Below, piece after piece: positions 7,371-13,243 of a DNA stretch of 13,243 nt (positions are counted from its first letter, which is position 1; each line of letters begins with the position of its first letter). The DNA is taken from NCBI GenBank assembly GCA_910579085.1, contig CAJTRU010000027.1, positions 1 through 13,243 on the forward strand, in the 5' to 3' direction. The translations under genes were made by a program, and so were the position numbers. The DNA is from an uncultured Lachnospiraceae bacterium (GTDB lineage: Bacteria > Bacillota > Clostridia > Lachnospirales > Lachnospiraceae). The notes beneath the pieces were generated by a model, which saw only the letters and a program-made list of their open reading frames with translations, had not been told where the DNA came from and made no database searches.

Positions 7371-7400
7371 TTGGATGGAGAATACTATTTCTATTATATT
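7371..7400 (+). promoter_or_regulatory. Candidate promoter of the first surface-protein gene
   Basis: TTGGAT (7371-7376) is followed at 18 nt by TATATT (7395-7400), about 100 nt before the start codon. The -10 matches consensus at 5 of 6 positions and the -35 at only 3 of 6. If it is right, the leader would include the small GCCAG/CTGGC hairpin at 7428-7441. Confidence 0.3.
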
Positions 7401-7502
7401 ATACATATATAGAAGTATTTTATCCAGGCCAGGTGTCTGGCTGATGGATGGATTAACACAAGGACGTAAAACATGTAAGGTAATTACAAGGAGGTATTCA
7501 TT

Positions 7503-8828
7503 ATGAAGATTAAAAGAGTATTACAGGGGACTGCTTTAACAGCCCTTGCAGCCGCAGCATGGATGGGCGCTGGCTCTGCAGATGCATCAGCAGCAGCAAC
7601 TGCTACAGGAATTACAGCAGATGCTAATGGTAACTATGTATTAAATGTTACAGGTACTGGCAAAGAAGTTATGGTTGGTGTTGCAAAGGTTAGCAAAACT
7701 GGTGTGGCAAAAGTAGCTTCATGGGATGTATATGATGGAACAAGTGCTGCTGTTGATTTATCAAAATTAAATCCTGCAGTAGATAATTATATTGCAATTA
7801 AAGACAATGATGAGCAGGTAACATTTATTGGAATTGCTGCTGCATCAAAGAAGAATACAATATCATTTAATGCTGCAACAGGAAAAATAGAAGAAGTTAA
7901 AACTAAAGTTGGCACAACTGATGGAACTGCTGCACAGGTACAGTACAGGACTGCAACTAGTAACTGGTCAGCTTCTACAGCTTTAGCATCTATAGATTTA
8001 ACAAAACATCAGTACCAGGGTGCTACATTATATGTGAGGATTCCAGCAGATTCAACACTTGCACCTGCAACATCTAAAGTAACATTTGAAGACAATGATT
8101 ATAATGTAGAAAATAAGGGAAGCCTTCCAAGTAAAGAAACAAAGCTTAACATTGCTAAACAGGCTAATGGCCCAGCAGTTGCTTTAGACTATACAAAGGG
8201 TACAGCAAAGGTTAAAGCAAAGACAGAGTACCGTGTTGTTGGTTCTTCTATTGCATCAGGTTCTGCAACAGAAATAGGAGATACAGCAGCTGTAACATTA
8301 GATGTAGCTAAGGAAGTTGCTTCTAATGATACTGAGGCAGTATTAGAAGTACGTACAAAAGCTAAAGTAGATAGTGTTGCTAAGAAGTGTAAAGCTGCTT
8401 CTAAGTGGACACGTGTTCTTATAGAGAAGCCTAAGGCATTTACAGCAGTTGCTGGTACTATTAACAATAGTGGTGCTGCTACAGCAACAACTGGTGATGC
8501 TCTTGCTACAGTTACAACTGGTGGTGCTACTACTATAAAAGTAGAATATCTTGTTAAGAAAGTTAAAGGTAATGATACTAAGACAGGTGTTAAGATTACA
8601 AATTCATCAGCAATTGCTTACCAGTATTATGTAGGAAGTGCAGAGCCAACTGCTGAGACATCTGCAAAAGATATTAAGACATTAAAAGCAAAATCAAGAA
8701 ATGATGTTGTAGCTAATATCACTACAAGTGGTAGTACAAAGGTTTACATCCGTGTAGCTGGCGATAAGAAAGCTAAAAGATGGGTTGGACAGTGGGCAGA
8801 ACTTGTTACACTTCCTGAAATCAAATAA
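7503..8828 (+). CDS. Secreted modular surface-type protein, paralogue 1
   Basis: The 441-aa protein has a signal peptide at 1 to about 31 (basic MKIKRVLQ, hydrophobic core, cleavage near SADASA). The mature part is rich in Ala, Thr, Ser, Lys and Val. I recognise no named family. Four loosely similar beta-rich modules are visible: about 55-115 (ASWDVYDG...DLSKLN...NYIAI), 145-190 (VQYRTATSNWS...YQGATLYVRI), 240-310 (TEYRV...VLEVRTKAK...SKWTRVLIE) and 370-432 (YQYYVGS...VYIRVAGDKKAKRWVGQW). The best conserved stretch between paralogues, GSLPSKETKLNIAKQANGP, begins at 206. There is a single Cys (C296), before the SKWTR motif. No SLH domain, LPxTG or C-terminal anchor is seen, so it may self-assemble, bind the wall by its basic modules, or be released. 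AAGGAGG (7488-7494) fixes the start. A stem at 8935-8971 probably ends its transcript. Confidence 0.85.
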   Translation: MKIKRVLQGTALTALAAAAWMGAGSADASAAATATGITADANGNYVLNVTGTGKEVMVGVAKVSKTGVAKVASWDVYDGTSAAVDLSKLNPAVDNYIAIKDNDEQVTFIGIAAASKKNTISFNAATGKIEEVKTKVGTTDGTAAQVQYRTATSNWSASTALASIDLTKHQYQGATLYVRIPADSTLAPATSKVTFEDNDYNVENKGSLPSKETKLNIAKQANGPAVALDYTKGTAKVKAKTEYRVVGSSIASGSATEIGDTAAVTLDVAKEVASNDTEAVLEVRTKAKVDSVAKKCKAASKWTRVLIEKPKAFTAVAGTINNSGAATATTGDALATVTTGGATTIKVEYLVKKVKGNDTKTGVKITNSSAIAYQYYVGSAEPTAETSAKDIKTLKAKSRNDVVANITTSGSTKVYIRVAGDKKAKRWVGQWAELVTLPEIK

Positions 8829-8934
8829 TTAGTTTTTGATAATTATATTTTGATATCTGTACTTTAATGTTGCAGAGATTGAAGGTATATTAATTAAATA
8901 TTTTAACCAGGCAATGGTTATTCTATATTTAAAC

Positions 8935-8971
8935 CAGGAGAGAGGATTGTTAAAACGGTCCTCTCTTCCTG
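8935..8971 (+). terminator. Probable terminator hairpin after surface paralogue 1
   Basis: CAGG-AGAGAGGA pairs with TCCTCTCT-T-CCTG, a 12-bp stem with one bulged T. The next T-run (TTAGTTTTTT) comes about 15 nt later rather than at once, so termination efficiency is uncertain. A smaller stem TAACCA/TGGTTA at 8904-8920 lies just upstream. It could alternatively be a processing or stability element. Confidence 0.5.
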
Positions 8972-9002
8972 CATATATAAAAGTTTAGTTTTTTGCAAAA
9001 GA

Positions 9003-9056
9003 TATGTTATGCCCAGCTTATTTGTATGCAATGGTAATGACAAACGAGATAACATA
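9003..9056. repeat. 8-bp inverted repeat before the LRR gene
   Basis: TATGTTAT (9003-9010) and ATAACATA (9049-9056) are exact inverted copies 38 nt apart, ending just before the ribosome binding site of the LRR lipoprotein gene. They could form a long-range stem in the leader or a split protein-binding site. AT-rich 8-mers can recur by chance. Confidence 0.3.
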
Positions 9057-9074
9057 GAAATGAGGAAAAATTAG

Positions 9075-10010
9075 ATGAAAAGAAAATATTATTATTTATG
9101 TTTATTAATATTATCTATAACCAGTCTGGCTGGTTGTACCAAAGAAGAGAATAATAAAGAAGTTACAAATGTAGTAAATGTAATATATAATATGGATAGT
9201 GGTTTTCTTGAGGGTGAAGGTGTAAATTACCAAATAGATGATAAGAATGCAACTGTTGCAGGACGCTGTGACATGGATATAGAGAATATAAAAATTCCGG
9301 ACACAATTAATTATGAAGATAAAGATTATCCTGTTGTAAAAATTGCAAGCAGTGCTTTTGAGTCAGATTTAACCCTTGTAAATTTTACAGTAGGTGCAAA
9401 TGTTACAGAGATTGAAGATAGTGCATTTTATTCATGTGATACATTAAAGACTATTAATTTAGGAAATTGTGTAAATAAAATTGGTAAAGATGCGTTTGGT
9501 GGTTGTTCTGAATTGAATGAAGTAAAAGGGACTGGTGCATTAACTAGTATTTCAGATAATGCATTTAGTAACTGTTTTTCATTGGAATATATTTTTATAT
9601 CTAAAACTGTAGAGAGTATGGGAGCTGAGATTTTTTCGGATTGTGAAGCACTTAAAGAATGTAAGCTGGAAGAGGGATTGTCCTTTATTGGCCAGGGAAT
9701 GTTTACTAATTGTATATCCCTTTCTGAAATTACATTGCCAAAATCTATAACTACTATTAATGAGGAAGCATTCTGGGGATGCAGTGCTATGGAAAATATA
9801 GAACTTCCAGAAGGGATAATTGTTATTGGTGATAAGGCATTTTATGATTCTGGAATTAAAACATTAAAATTACCAGAAGGTATAACAAATATTAAATTTG
9901 ATATGCTTGATGGAATGGCTGATTTGGAAGGTATTACTGTACCATCATCAAAAGAAGATGTTTATAAGGAACAGTTTGAAGAATATGGAATTGATATAAA
10001 AACTTACTAA
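9075..10010 (+). CDS. BspA-like leucine-rich-repeat lipoprotein
   Basis: The 311-aa protein has a lipoprotein signal with a clear lipobox (SLAGC, C21) and a short Asn/Glu-rich linker. A region of about 60 residues follows, then roughly nine repeats of 22-23 residues from about 85 to 300. Each repeat has the LRR_5/BspA form, such as ITEIEDSAFYSCDTLKTINL, with a recurring AF-x-x-C step (AFYSC, AFGGC, AFSNC, AFWGC). Such proteins are displayed on the cell surface and are linked to adhesion and protein binding; the partner here is unknown. AGGAA (9063-9067) lies 7 nt before the ATG. It lies between surface paralogues 1 and 2, shares no sequence with them, and is lower in GC, suggesting separate ancestry. 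It may be co-transcribed with paralogue 2, since no clear terminator lies between. Confidence 0.87.
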   Translation: MKRKYYYLCLLILSITSLAGCTKEENNKEVTNVVNVIYNMDSGFLEGEGVNYQIDDKNATVAGRCDMDIENIKIPDTINYEDKDYPVVKIASSAFESDLTLVNFTVGANVTEIEDSAFYSCDTLKTINLGNCVNKIGKDAFGGCSELNEVKGTGALTSISDNAFSNCFSLEYIFISKTVESMGAEIFSDCEALKECKLEEGLSFIGQGMFTNCISLSEITLPKSITTINEEAFWGCSAMENIELPEGIIVIGDKAFYDSGIKTLKLPEGITNIKFDMLDGMADLEGITVPSSKEDVYKEQFEEYGIDIKTY

Positions 10011-10030
10011 ATATTTTGCAGGCTATTTAC

Positions 10031-10053
10031 ATTTCGTGGTAATATGCCGAAAT
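10031..10053. promoter_or_regulatory. Inverted repeat upstream of surface paralogue 2
   Basis: ATTTCG (10031-10036) and CGAAAT (10048-10053) are exact inverted copies 11 nt apart in the 91-nt gap between the LRR gene and paralogue 2. TATAAT occurs 18 nt further on (10071-10076) but lacks a convincing -35 hexamer. It could be an operator or a small hairpin. Confidence 0.3.
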
Positions 10054-10101
10054 TATATTATAGGAATTTTTATAATATTTTAAGTTGAAGGGGGTAATGT
10101 T

Positions 10102-11457
10102 ATGAGGATTAAAAGGGTATTACAGGGAACTGCCTTAACTGCCTTAACAGCAATAGCATGGTTTAGTGCTGGTTCTGCTGGCGCATCAGCGTCTGTTAGT
10201 ATCCAGGATGTTGTATTTGATGAAGAAAATATAAGTCTGGAGGTACGGTTTAGTGATACAGAACTTATGGCTGGAATAGCTAAGGTAGATAAGAACAAAA
10301 AGGCAAAAGTTACTGCATGGGATGTATATGAACCAGCAGAAGGAACTAGTACAGGTAATGCAAAAATAGATTTATCAAAGCTGAATGTTACTAAGGATAA
10401 TTATATTGCATTAATGACTAATGATATGCAAAGTCCACTATATATAAAACTTGCGGCGGCTGCCAAGAAAAACAGGATAACATTCCGTGGTGATACAGCC
10501 AGAATAAGCGATTTTAAGGCAGATGGAAAAGTTGTTGAAGAAATAGATTACAGAAGGACAACAGATGCCTGGGGAGCAAGTGGAAAGGTATCAGAATTAG
10601 ATTTTTCTGGATACCAGTACCAGGGGGCTACATTATATGTAAGGGTAAAAGGAATTAATAAACTGGAGGCTGCTAGTGATTATGACAGTATAAAGGATGG
10701 ACAGGTAGGCGTAGTTCCTGCTGGCAGTACAACGGAAGTTAATGTAGATGTGTATAATGTAGGAAGCCTTCCAGGAAAGGAAACCAAGCTGAATATTGCT
10801 AAACAGGCTAATGGGCCTTCTGTTCCGGCGGATTACACAAAAGGTACAGTAACCATTAATAAAAATCTGGAATACCGTGTTATTAAGGAGTCTGGTACTG
10901 CTACCTATAATGCATTAGGCTCTAAAGAGGTTAAAACTGTGGCAGGGCTTCTGGAGGCAACAGCAACAGCGCAGGCAGAGGATGTGGCAGTATTAGAAGT
11001 GCGTAAAGCAGCAATAACAAACGGAAAAGGTAAATGTGCTTCTAAATGGACACGTATTAAAATAGAAAATCCAAAGGAGCTGGTACTTGGTGCTAATACA
11101 AAAGATATAAAGGATGCAACTATTGAACAGCCAGTAACTATTTCGGCATCTGCCGGGGCTATTATGGAAGCAGGTTATAAACTTAATGGCAAGCAGACTG
11201 AGGTTACACATTTAGTTCTTACAAGTAAATGTGAAGATAATTATGAGTATTATATAGGCAGTTCAGCCCCTGCAACTGGTGACAAAGCTATAAGGCCGAT
11301 AAAGAAAGGCAAGGTAATTAATATTAAACAAGCAGATGTTAGTGGAAAGAATATATATATCCGTTTAGCTGGTGATAAAAAAGCTAAAAGGTGGGCTGGT
11401 GCATGGAAACAGGTTGGTACTAGTATTACCGTTCCAAGTGTTGCAGCTTCTAAGTAA
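10102..11457 (+). CDS. Secreted modular surface-type protein, paralogue 2
   Basis: This 451-aa protein shares the whole plan of paralogue 1: signal peptide 1 to about 30 (MRIKRVLQGTALTAL), then modules with TAWDVYEP (71-78), IDYRRTTDAWGAS (148-160), YQYQGATLYVRV (171-182), LEYRV (256-260), VLEVRKAAI (297-305), CASKWTRIKIE (312-322), YEYYIGSSAP (381-390) and IYIRLAGDKKAKRWAGAW (418-435). The conserved linker GSLPGKETKLNIAKQANGP starts at 221. Compared with paralogue 1 it carries about 20 extra residues between LYVR and that linker. It has two Cys (C312 in the shared position, C377). The ribosome binding site GAAGGGGG lies just before the ATG, in a context (GGGGGTAAT-TTATGAGG) almost the same as that of paralogue 3. 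The two lie 70 nt apart and are probably one transcript. No cell-wall anchor is visible. Confidence 0.85.
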   Translation: MRIKRVLQGTALTALTAIAWFSAGSAGASASVSIQDVVFDEENISLEVRFSDTELMAGIAKVDKNKKAKVTAWDVYEPAEGTSTGNAKIDLSKLNVTKDNYIALMTNDMQSPLYIKLAAAAKKNRITFRGDTARISDFKADGKVVEEIDYRRTTDAWGASGKVSELDFSGYQYQGATLYVRVKGINKLEAASDYDSIKDGQVGVVPAGSTTEVNVDVYNVGSLPGKETKLNIAKQANGPSVPADYTKGTVTINKNLEYRVIKESGTATYNALGSKEVKTVAGLLEATATAQAEDVAVLEVRKAAITNGKGKCASKWTRIKIENPKELVLGANTKDIKDATIEQPVTISASAGAIMEAGYKLNGKQTEVTHLVLTSKCEDNYEYYIGSSAPATGDKAIRPIKKGKVINIKQADVSGKNIYIRLAGDKKAKRWAGAWKQVGTSITVPSVAASK

Positions 11458-11527
11458 TAATCTGGGTACAGATATCCATTTGACAGGTGTATTATTTGGT
11501 AAAAGTTAATTAAAAGGGGGTAATATT

Positions 11528-13018
11528 ATGAGGATAAGGAGATTATTACAGGGAACTGCTGTTACTGCATTATCTGTACTGGCATGGGCTGGTGCTGGCT
11601 CTGCTGATACATCAGCAAGTATTAGTGCAAGTAATGTAAATGTTGATACAAAAGCACAGCAGATTGTTGTAACACCAAATTCAGGTGATAAAGAAGTATT
11701 ATTTAGCGTAGCTAAAAAGGGCAGTAATAAGAAAACAGGAAAGACAACATTTAAAATGTCTGCCTGGGATGTGCATGATGTAAATGGTTCAGGCAATATT
11801 ACAATGGATTTATCTAAATTAAATGCAACTAGGGAAAACTTTATTGCTGTTATGACAGGTGATATGGATAAACCATTTATTATTAAAATTCCGGCATCAG
11901 ATAAAGTCAATATTTTAACATACAATGCACAAAAACATGAACTTGAATTTAAAGCTGGGGATAGTAAAAGAAATGCTATAGCAGCAACTTCTTTTGAATA
12001 CAGGACTCCAAGTGGAAAATGGTCAGAGAAGCAGAACCTGGATAATGGCATAATTAAAGATATTTTTGAAGAATACCAGTACCAGGGGGCATCATTATAT
12101 GTAAGGACTTGTAATGTACAGGAAGAACTTAAAGCTGATACTTACTATTCTAATGTATATGATGCAAGCAACCTTGATAATAAACTTGATGTATATGTTT
12201 CTGGTAAACTGCCAGGTAAAATATCAAAGCTTAATATTGCTAAACAGGCAAACGGTCCTGCTGTTTCTGTACAGTATACGGCAGGAACTTTAACACTTCC
12301 AAAAGCTGCTGAATACCGCGTACTTGTTAAGGGGCAGGGTAATTCATATAGTTTTAAAGAGTTTGATATTATAAAGGATGGGCAGGTAACTGGAAAGGAA
12401 ACAGTTGTATTAACAGATGAGACAAAGACTACAAAAGATGTCAGGATAGATACAATACTTGGGTCAAAAGATAATCCTGCGACATCGGGTGCAATAGGCG
12501 TATTAGAAGTGCGTACTAAAGCAAAAGAAAATAATTCTTCACCTAAGAAAGCTAAGTGTGCATCAAAGTGGACACGTGTAAACTTAGAAATTACAGCACC
12601 TCTTACTGATGAAGAGCTTGGCGGTGCTGATATTATAGCAACTTCAAGTGCAATAGGTGAAGCAGTTAGCGGCGGTGCTGGTGTTGCAAATGCAGTAGTA
12701 ATTAAAGATGGCAAAAAGGTAGTATCAGTACAGTATGGAGATTCAAAGGAAACAGATGGAACATGGAAAGGTACAATCAGGTTTACTAATATAGGCGATG
12801 ATGATTACCAGATTATAGCTTCAAAGGAAACAGATATTACAAAGTTAGGTGATGGAGCTAAAACACTAGCAGCAGGAAATACATCAACTAAAATAGTTAA
12901 TTTAACTAATGTAGAAGATGGAAGCTATATTTATATACGCAAGGCTGGAAACCAGAGTAAGAAGAAATGGGCTGGTGTATACAGGCTGTTTGGAAGAGCT
13001 GATATTCCTAAGAAATAA
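11528..13018 (+). CDS. Secreted modular surface-type protein, paralogue 3
   Basis: This is the longest member (496 aa). It has the same signal peptide style (MRIRRLLQGTAVTAL) and the same ordered landmarks: SAWDVHDV (78-85), FEYRTPSGKWSE (156-167), YQYQGASLYVRT (183-194), linker GKLPGKISKLNIAKQANGP (226-244), AEYRV (261-265), VLEVRTKAK (325-333), CASKWTRVNLE (344-354), and the C-terminal IYIRKAGNQSKKKWAGVY (468-485). Extra length comes from an insertion between EYRV and LEVR and from a Gly/Ala/Val-rich stretch at about 362-390. The C-terminal module keeps YIR and KKW but lacks the exact AGDKKAKRW of the other two. Its Cys are C195 and C344, the latter shared. AAAAGGGGG precedes the ATG. A perfect TTGACA lies 48 nt upstream (11480-11485) but without a good -10. 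A strong terminator follows 30 nt after the stop. Confidence 0.85.
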   Translation: MRIRRLLQGTAVTALSVLAWAGAGSADTSASISASNVNVDTKAQQIVVTPNSGDKEVLFSVAKKGSNKKTGKTTFKMSAWDVHDVNGSGNITMDLSKLNATRENFIAVMTGDMDKPFIIKIPASDKVNILTYNAQKHELEFKAGDSKRNAIAATSFEYRTPSGKWSEKQNLDNGIIKDIFEEYQYQGASLYVRTCNVQEELKADTYYSNVYDASNLDNKLDVYVSGKLPGKISKLNIAKQANGPAVSVQYTAGTLTLPKAAEYRVLVKGQGNSYSFKEFDIIKDGQVTGKETVVLTDETKTTKDVRIDTILGSKDNPATSGAIGVLEVRTKAKENNSSPKKAKCASKWTRVNLEITAPLTDEELGGADIIATSSAIGEAVSGGAGVANAVVIKDGKKVVSVQYGDSKETDGTWKGTIRFTNIGDDDYQIIASKETDITKLGDGAKTLAAGNTSTKIVNLTNVEDGSYIYIRKAGNQSKKKWAGVYRLFGRADIPKK

Positions 13019-13048
13019 TGTAGTTTTATAAGCAAAGAATAAGTTATT

Positions 13049-13075
13049 AAAGGCAAAGCCAGGCTTTGCCTTTTT
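13049..13075 (+). terminator. Rho-independent terminator after surface paralogue 3
   Basis: AAAGGCAAAG and CTTTGCCTTT form a perfect 10-bp stem around CCAGG, running into TTTTTGCTTTT. It closes the surface-protein cluster. The A-run on the other side means it could also stop transcription from the opposite strand. Confidence 0.9.
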
Positions 13076-13113
13076 GCTTTTCTATAAAACAGATTAAGAA
13101 CTTTGCAAAAATA

Positions 13114-13142
13114 TTGAAACAAAGTATTATATATGATATGAT
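13114..13142 (+). promoter_or_regulatory. Promoter of the truncated small ORF
   Basis: TTGAAA (13114-13119), a 17-nt spacer and TATGAT (13137-13142) give a near-consensus sigma-A promoter with optimal spacing, matching 5 of 6 positions in each box on my reading. Transcription would start near 13149, leaving a leader of about 60 nt. The leader begins with a small ACGG/CCGT stem (13148-13161). Confidence 0.75.
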
Positions 13143-13178
13143 TACAGACGGAAGCAACCGTGTTACAGGGTGGGTTGG

Positions 13179-13201
13179 CCTCATTCAATAAAAGAATGGG
13201 G
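13179..13201 (+). promoter_or_regulatory. Hairpin that pairs with the Shine-Dalgarno sequence
   Basis: CCTCATTC (13179-13186) pairs with GAATGGGG (13194-13201) around a 7-nt loop, with one G-U pair. The right arm takes up most of the GGGGGTG (13198-13204) that serves as ribosome binding site for the ATG at 13211. The leader RNA would thus fold so as to limit translation. Such sequestration is common in type I toxin mRNAs; that link is inference. Confidence 0.55.
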
Positions 13202-13210
13202 GTGATGCCT

Positions 13211-13243
13211 ATGAAAAATCATTTTGATTTTAAAGATTTAATG
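13211..13243 (+). CDS. Start of a small ORF, possibly a holin-like toxin (truncated by window end)
   Basis: Only eleven codons are visible (MKNHFDFKDLM), open to the window edge. The start at 13211 is preferred over the in-frame ATG at 13205 because GGGGGTG lies 6 nt before it, and only 0 nt before the earlier ATG. A strong promoter and a Shine-Dalgarno-masking hairpin lie upstream, which supports a real gene. The opening resembles, from memory only, the N-termini of short membrane peptides annotated as putative holin-like toxins in clostridia, where a hydrophobic segment follows at once. With no downstream sequence the identity is weak; any short or long protein could follow. Confidence 0.5.
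   Translation, partial: MKNHFDFKDLM

Larger units (their letters stand above)
6690..7502. other. Gene-free region of about 0.8 kb with several hairpins
   Basis: No reading frame here has both a ribosome binding site and plausible protein content. The longest, 62 codons on the minus strand (6953-6765), has no Shine-Dalgarno. The region holds perfect or near-perfect stems at 6752-6764 (CTGGT/ACCAG), 6877-6896 (CAAGGTG/CACCTTG), 6919-6942 (9 bp), 7025-7046 (8 bp), 7122-7146 (9 bp) and 7428-7441 (GCCAG/CTGGC). The motif ATATACCAGG occurs twice, at 6774 and 6973. It may be a long structured leader of the first surface-protein gene, an unannotated RNA, or a decayed sequence. Confidence 0.5.

Noticed and set aside
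11506..12051. 181-codon minus-strand reading frame opposite paralogue 3, and a similar 189-codon one at 12145-12714
   Set aside because: They are antisense shadows of the Ala/Thr/Ser-rich paralogue gene, with no ribosome binding sites and no recognisable content.
7503..13018. The paralogue array as a phase-variable or invertible locus
   Set aside because: All three genes are on the same strand with full open frames. I saw no recombinase gene, flanking inverted repeats or simple-sequence tracts at the starts.

Overview
The window looks like a chromosomal stretch from a low-GC Gram-positive bacterium of the class Clostridia, most plausibly Lachnospiraceae. The signs are strong AAGGAGG-type ribosome binding sites, AT-rich codon use, a YicI-type alpha-xylosidase, a clostridial-type zinc-binding lipoprotein and a BspA-like leucine-rich-repeat lipoprotein. 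No rRNA, tRNA, insertion sequence, phage gene or CRISPR array was found. The genus is inferred from style and is not proven.

Left half (about 150-6507), all on the minus strand. Read in transcription order it holds three units. (1) A Fur/Zur-like metalloregulator (6507-6088) is followed by a ZnuA/AdcA-like metal-binding lipoprotein (6052-5060). The pair has a near-consensus promoter, two palindromes upstream of it, and a rho-independent terminator at 5042-5001. No permease or ATPase gene accompanies it. (2) An ECF-type sigma factor (4843-4292) overlaps a single-pass membrane protein (4305-3571) that is probably its anti-sigma factor. (3) A GH31 alpha-xylosidase (3388-1052) is followed closely by a membrane-anchored C39-like cysteine peptidase domain protein (1040-150). 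The first 149 bases hold no gene I can support.

Middle (about 6508-7502). This gap of roughly 1 kb has no credible gene. It carries the regulator's promoter and palindromes, a 14-bp AT-rich inverted repeat, and a series of well-formed hairpins. The part nearest 7503 probably includes the promoter and leader of the first surface-protein gene.

Right half (7503-13243), all on the plus strand. Three paralogous secreted proteins of 441, 451 and 496 aa have almost the same signal peptide (M-R/K-I-K/R-R-x-LQGTA) and a shared modular body. They are interrupted after the first by a BspA-like LRR lipoprotein. They have no SLH domain, LPxTG motif or membrane anchor, and they match no family I can name. 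The cluster ends in a strong terminator (13049-13075). Just past it lies the start of a small ORF cut by the window edge, with a near-consensus promoter and a hairpin that pairs with its Shine-Dalgarno sequence. That layout suggests a small regulated peptide, possibly a holin-like type I toxin.

One signal spans everything: by reading through the whole window I found no GATC tetranucleotide, where about 40 would be expected at this base composition. Other palindromic tetramers are present. This points to strong GATC avoidance in the genome.
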